Below are positions 33,891 to 35,640 of a stretch of 35,640 nt of DNA, piece by piece. The notes under the pieces are model-generated. The model was given only the letters and a program-made list of their open reading frames with translations. It searched no databases and was not told the origin of the DNA. The position numbers were made by a program, and so were the translations under genes. Origin of the DNA: Deinococcales bacterium (GTDB lineage Bacteria > Deinococcota > Deinococci > Deinococcales > JAAFIG01); assembly GCA_025359505.1 (NCBI GenBank), contig JANYHH010000022.1, forward strand, positions 1 to 35,640, read 5' to 3'. Position 1 is the first letter of the stretch; each line of letters opens with the position of its first letter.

Positions 33891-33914
33891 GTAGTGGCGA
33901 GGCTTTCCTCGCCT
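33891..33914. repeat. REP-like hairpin
   Basis: GTAGT is followed by GGCGAGG (33896-33902), a CTTT loop and CCTCGCC (33907-33913). Same layout as the hairpins at 1255-1279 and 3057-3081 with a different, self-paired stem. It lies in the 169-base spacer between the KimA-like gene and the exonuclease gene and may also weaken read-through. Confidence 0.65.
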
Positions 33915-33975
33915 GTGCGCCGCTCGGTCGTCTCGAGTATCAGCAATCCCCAGCCGATATCTGACGCCCGCAATC

Positions 33976-34004
33976 TTCACCTCGAGCCGCAAAAGGCTTA
34001 AACT
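33976..34004 (+). promoter_or_regulatory. Promoter of the exonuclease gene
   Basis: TTCACC (33976-33981), a 17-base spacer and TAAACT (33999-34004), then seven bases to the GTG at 34012. A good promoter of the leaderless type. Confidence 0.75.
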
Positions 34005-34011
34005 CTGACCT

Positions 34012-34521
34012 GTGCGTTACGTGGTGTTCGACCTCGAGACAACTGGGCTTTCTCCGATCAGCGACGCGATTCTGGAGATCGGGGCGCTGAAAATCGAAGA
34101 CGGTGTAATTACGGATCGCGTCTTCGAGCGCTTCGTCAACCCCGGATTTCCGATTCCGTATTACATCACGCGCATCAACGGCATCAGAGATCAGATGGTC
34201 GCGGACGCGCCGACCATCGGCAAGGTGCTGCCAGAGTTTTTAGAGTGGATCGACGGTGCGCCGCTGGTCGCGCACAACGCCGCGTTCGACATGGGGTTCA
34301 TCAACGCCAACTCGAGGCGCTTGAAACTGACGCCGCCGAGCGAGGCGACCTGCACGGTGCAACTCTCTAAACGCTTGTTTCCCCGTGAGCGCCGCCACAA
34401 CTTGGATGCCGTCTGCGAGCGTTTGCAACTCGCCGTCGGCACGCGCCACCGCGCCCTCGCCGATGTGGAACTGACCGCGCAAGCCTTCCTGCGCTTCCAA
34501 GCGATGCTCGAGCTGGCGTGA
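34012..34521 (+). CDS. DnaQ-like 3'-5' exonuclease
   Basis: A 169-residue DEDDh exonuclease. Motif I is FDLETTGLS (D and E), motif II lies in LVAHNAAFDMGF (D), and motif III is RHRALADVELTAQ (H and D). Length and order match the epsilon subunit of DNA polymerase III or the small RNase T-like exonucleases; with no C-terminal polymerase-binding region visible, a stand-alone proofreading or DNA-cleaning nuclease is as likely. The GTG start sits seven bases after TAAACT. The downstream DUF1684 gene has its own promoter, so the two are not an operon. Confidence 0.88.
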   Translation: MRYVVFDLETTGLSPISDAILEIGALKIEDGVITDRVFERFVNPGFPIPYYITRINGIRDQMVADAPTIGKVLPEFLEWIDGAPLVAHNAAFDMGFINANSRRLKLTPPSEATCTVQLSKRLFPRERRHNLDAVCERLQLAVGTRHRALADVELTAQAFLRFQAMLELA

Positions 34522-34545
34522 CATTTTCTTAGATCAAAAATCGGT

Positions 34546-34551
34546 CATACT
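34546..34551 (+). promoter_or_regulatory. -10 box of the DUF1684 gene
   Basis: CATACT lies seven bases before the GTG at 34559 and is preceded by AATCGGT, the same bases that precede the BTAD gene's CATACT (18803-18808). GGTCATACT is also found before the antitoxin gene (minus strand, 31912 side). Confidence 0.55.
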
Positions 34552-34558
34552 CACCAGC

Positions 34559-35077
34559 GTGACCGTAAAGCAATTCCGGCAATCCAAAAACGAGTTCTTC
34601 AAATCGGTGCAATCACCGCTGCCCAGTGCGGCTCGAGCGAGTTTTGTCGCGTTGTCGTATTTCCCTGAAAACACCGATCTTCGTTTTTCACTGCCCCTCG
34701 AGCGTGACTTGAATTCTGCAACGATTCTAATGCAGACCAGCACGGGCGCTGAGCGCGTGTACCAGCGGCTCGGCTGGGTGACGTTCAGTGCGGACGGCTC
34801 GAGCGCTCAGTTGGCGCTGTACGCCCCGGAAGGTGAGGATCAGCCGTCCGTCGCCTTCGTGCCATTCATGGACGCCACGGGCGGCGTGGACACTTACGAG
34901 GGCGGGCGTTACTTAGAGGCGGAACTGACAGGGGAGACGGTTACGCTGGACTTCAACTTGGCGTACAACCCGTACTGCGCCTATGCAGATCACTGGTCAT
35001 GCCCAGTTCCGCCGAATGAAAATCGGCTGAAGGTGGCGATTCTCGCTGGTGAGAAAACCTTCGGGGTTCACCCGTGA
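34559..35077 (+). CDS. DUF1684 family protein
   Basis: A 172-residue DUF1684 protein of unknown function. Family features: an early helix (FRQSKNEFFKSVQSPLP), FVALSYFPENTDLRF, LGWVTFSADGSSAQLALYAP, FVPFMDATGGVDTYEGGRYL, and the conserved NLAYNPYCAYADHWSCPVPP that ends NRLKVAILAGEK. Related proteins are often annotated without role. The GTG at 34559 has CATACT seven bases upstream. It overlaps the next gene by GTGA (35074-35077), so the two are probably translated as a pair. Confidence 0.88.
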   Translation: MTVKQFRQSKNEFFKSVQSPLPSAARASFVALSYFPENTDLRFSLPLERDLNSATILMQTSTGAERVYQRLGWVTFSADGSSAQLALYAPEGEDQPSVAFVPFMDATGGVDTYEGGRYLEAELTGETVTLDFNLAYNPYCAYADHWSCPVPPNENRLKVAILAGEKTFGVHP

Positions 35078-35640
35078 CCCTGCCGCTCGAGCCGCACAGA
35101 GTTGAACCACAACAAATCGACTGGCAGGGCGACCTCGAGCGCCGCGAGTTTGAAAAGGCGCTCGGGAAGCTGCGAGCGCTGGCTGTGGTCGGACGCGCCG
35201 AGCCAGATGCTGAGAGCGCCGTGACTCGAGTTGTGGATGCACTGGAAGCCATCCGCGCCAAGAACTACGCGGGCGCACTGAAAACCAGCTTTGAGGGCTG
35301 GGAAAGCTTGGGACTCGAGGTGAGTGGCGTCAAACCCGCCATCACCGCATTGCAAGCCGCCGATGCCAACTGGCGCAACGCGCAGACGGCGATGCGAGCC
35401 AGTCTCGAGGCTGCCAAAACCTGCTGGTTGACGCGCAGCGAAGCCGAGAACAATCTGGGCGTGCTCGAGGCGCTGTCGGAAAACGTCACAGCGGCCCGCA
35501 CACACTTTCAAGCGGCATTGGCGGCTGACTCGCGCCATTACCGTGCGCTGACCAATCTGGGCAATCTGGAATTGGAAGCGGGGAATTTGGAGCAAGCCGA
35601 GATTCTGTACAAGCAAGTGATTGCGATTCAACCTGAGTAC
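35074..35640 (+). CDS. TPR protein, cut off by the window edge
   Basis: The GTG at 35074 overlaps the DUF1684 stop (GTGA) and opens a frame that runs past the end of the window. The visible 189 residues are helical: a charged N-terminal part (WQGDLERREFEKALGKLRAL), then TPR-like repeats (LTRSEAENNLGVLEAL, ADSRHYRALTNLGNLELEAG, NLEQAEILYKQVIAIQPEY). Partial, so the full role cannot be given; a scaffold for DUF1684 is one possibility. Confidence 0.75.
   Translation, partial: MTLPLEPHRVEPQQIDWQGDLERREFEKALGKLRALAVVGRAEPDAESAVTRVVDALEAIRAKNYAGALKTSFEGWESLGLEVSGVKPAITALQAADANWRNAQTAMRASLEAAKTCWLTRSEAENNLGVLEALSENVTAARTHFQAALAADSRHYRALTNLGNLELEAGNLEQAEILYKQVIAIQPEY

Noticed and set aside
1..35640. 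CRISPR array, insertion sequence, prophage or restriction-modification genes (the last as a cause of the CTCGAG excess)
   Set aside because: No regularly spaced repeats, transposase, integrase, endonuclease or methyltransferase was found in any frame.

Overview
The window is a moderately GC-rich (about 60% by eye) stretch of bacterial chromosome with dense gene packing on both strands. It has no rRNA, no convincing tRNA, no CRISPR array, no phage and no transposase. The gene content points to the Deinococcota (Deinococcus-Thermus) or a close relative: an SdrP/DdrI-like Crp regulator, an S-layer-homology (SLH) motif protein, a compact xylose isomerase of the Thermus/actinobacterial length class, a BTAD-type regulator with TPRs, and many genes whose start codon lies 6-9 bases after a TANNNT -10 box, the leaderless layout known from Deinococcus. 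The taxon is an inference; no marker gene here fixes the genus.

Layout. 1-3100: a DUF692-like (MNIO) protein behind a palindromic operator, then a Nudix hydrolase divergent from a carboxynorspermidine decarboxylase (NspC). 3100-6700: a 998-residue multi-GAF sensor histidine kinase coupled to a DinB protein. 6800-10100: a DUF4127 protein, two small unknown genes, an OsmC peroxidase and a Rieske protein. 10200-13500: a HerA-type ATPase and an exported intradiol-type dioxygenase. 13500-16200: aroE coupled to a second DinB, divergent from a sorbosone-dehydrogenase-like beta-propeller. 16200-18700: a ROK regulator and xylA, a probable xylose locus. 18800-21750: a BTAD/NB-ARC/TPR regulator. 21800-27500: mostly cell-envelope proteins (DUF3455, collagen-like, a 41-residue lipoprotein, an SLH-motif protein, an HzsA-like lipoprotein with a CxxCH heme motif) plus one SDR. 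27700-35640: a Crp-family regulator, prfA with a coupled Nudix/VOC run, a MazEF-type module, a KimA-like potassium transporter behind a mini-ORF, a DnaQ-like exonuclease, and a DUF1684 gene coupled to a TPR gene that runs off the end.

Three genome-scale signals run through the window. The hexamer CTCGAG is scattered through genes and spacers at about one per 110 bases in the first 3 kb (28 counted, about one expected), like the HIP1 palindrome of cyanobacteria but with another sequence. About sixteen genes have a -10 box directly in front of the start codon. Same-strand neighbours are repeatedly joined by 4-base GTGA stop/start overlaps. A small family of REP-like hairpins with different but self-complementary stems sits in the spacers.

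I do not see a classic defence or biosynthetic island. The strongest candidates for something undescribed are the CTCGAG palindrome, the operator-controlled DUF692-like gene, and the exported/lipoprotein cluster.
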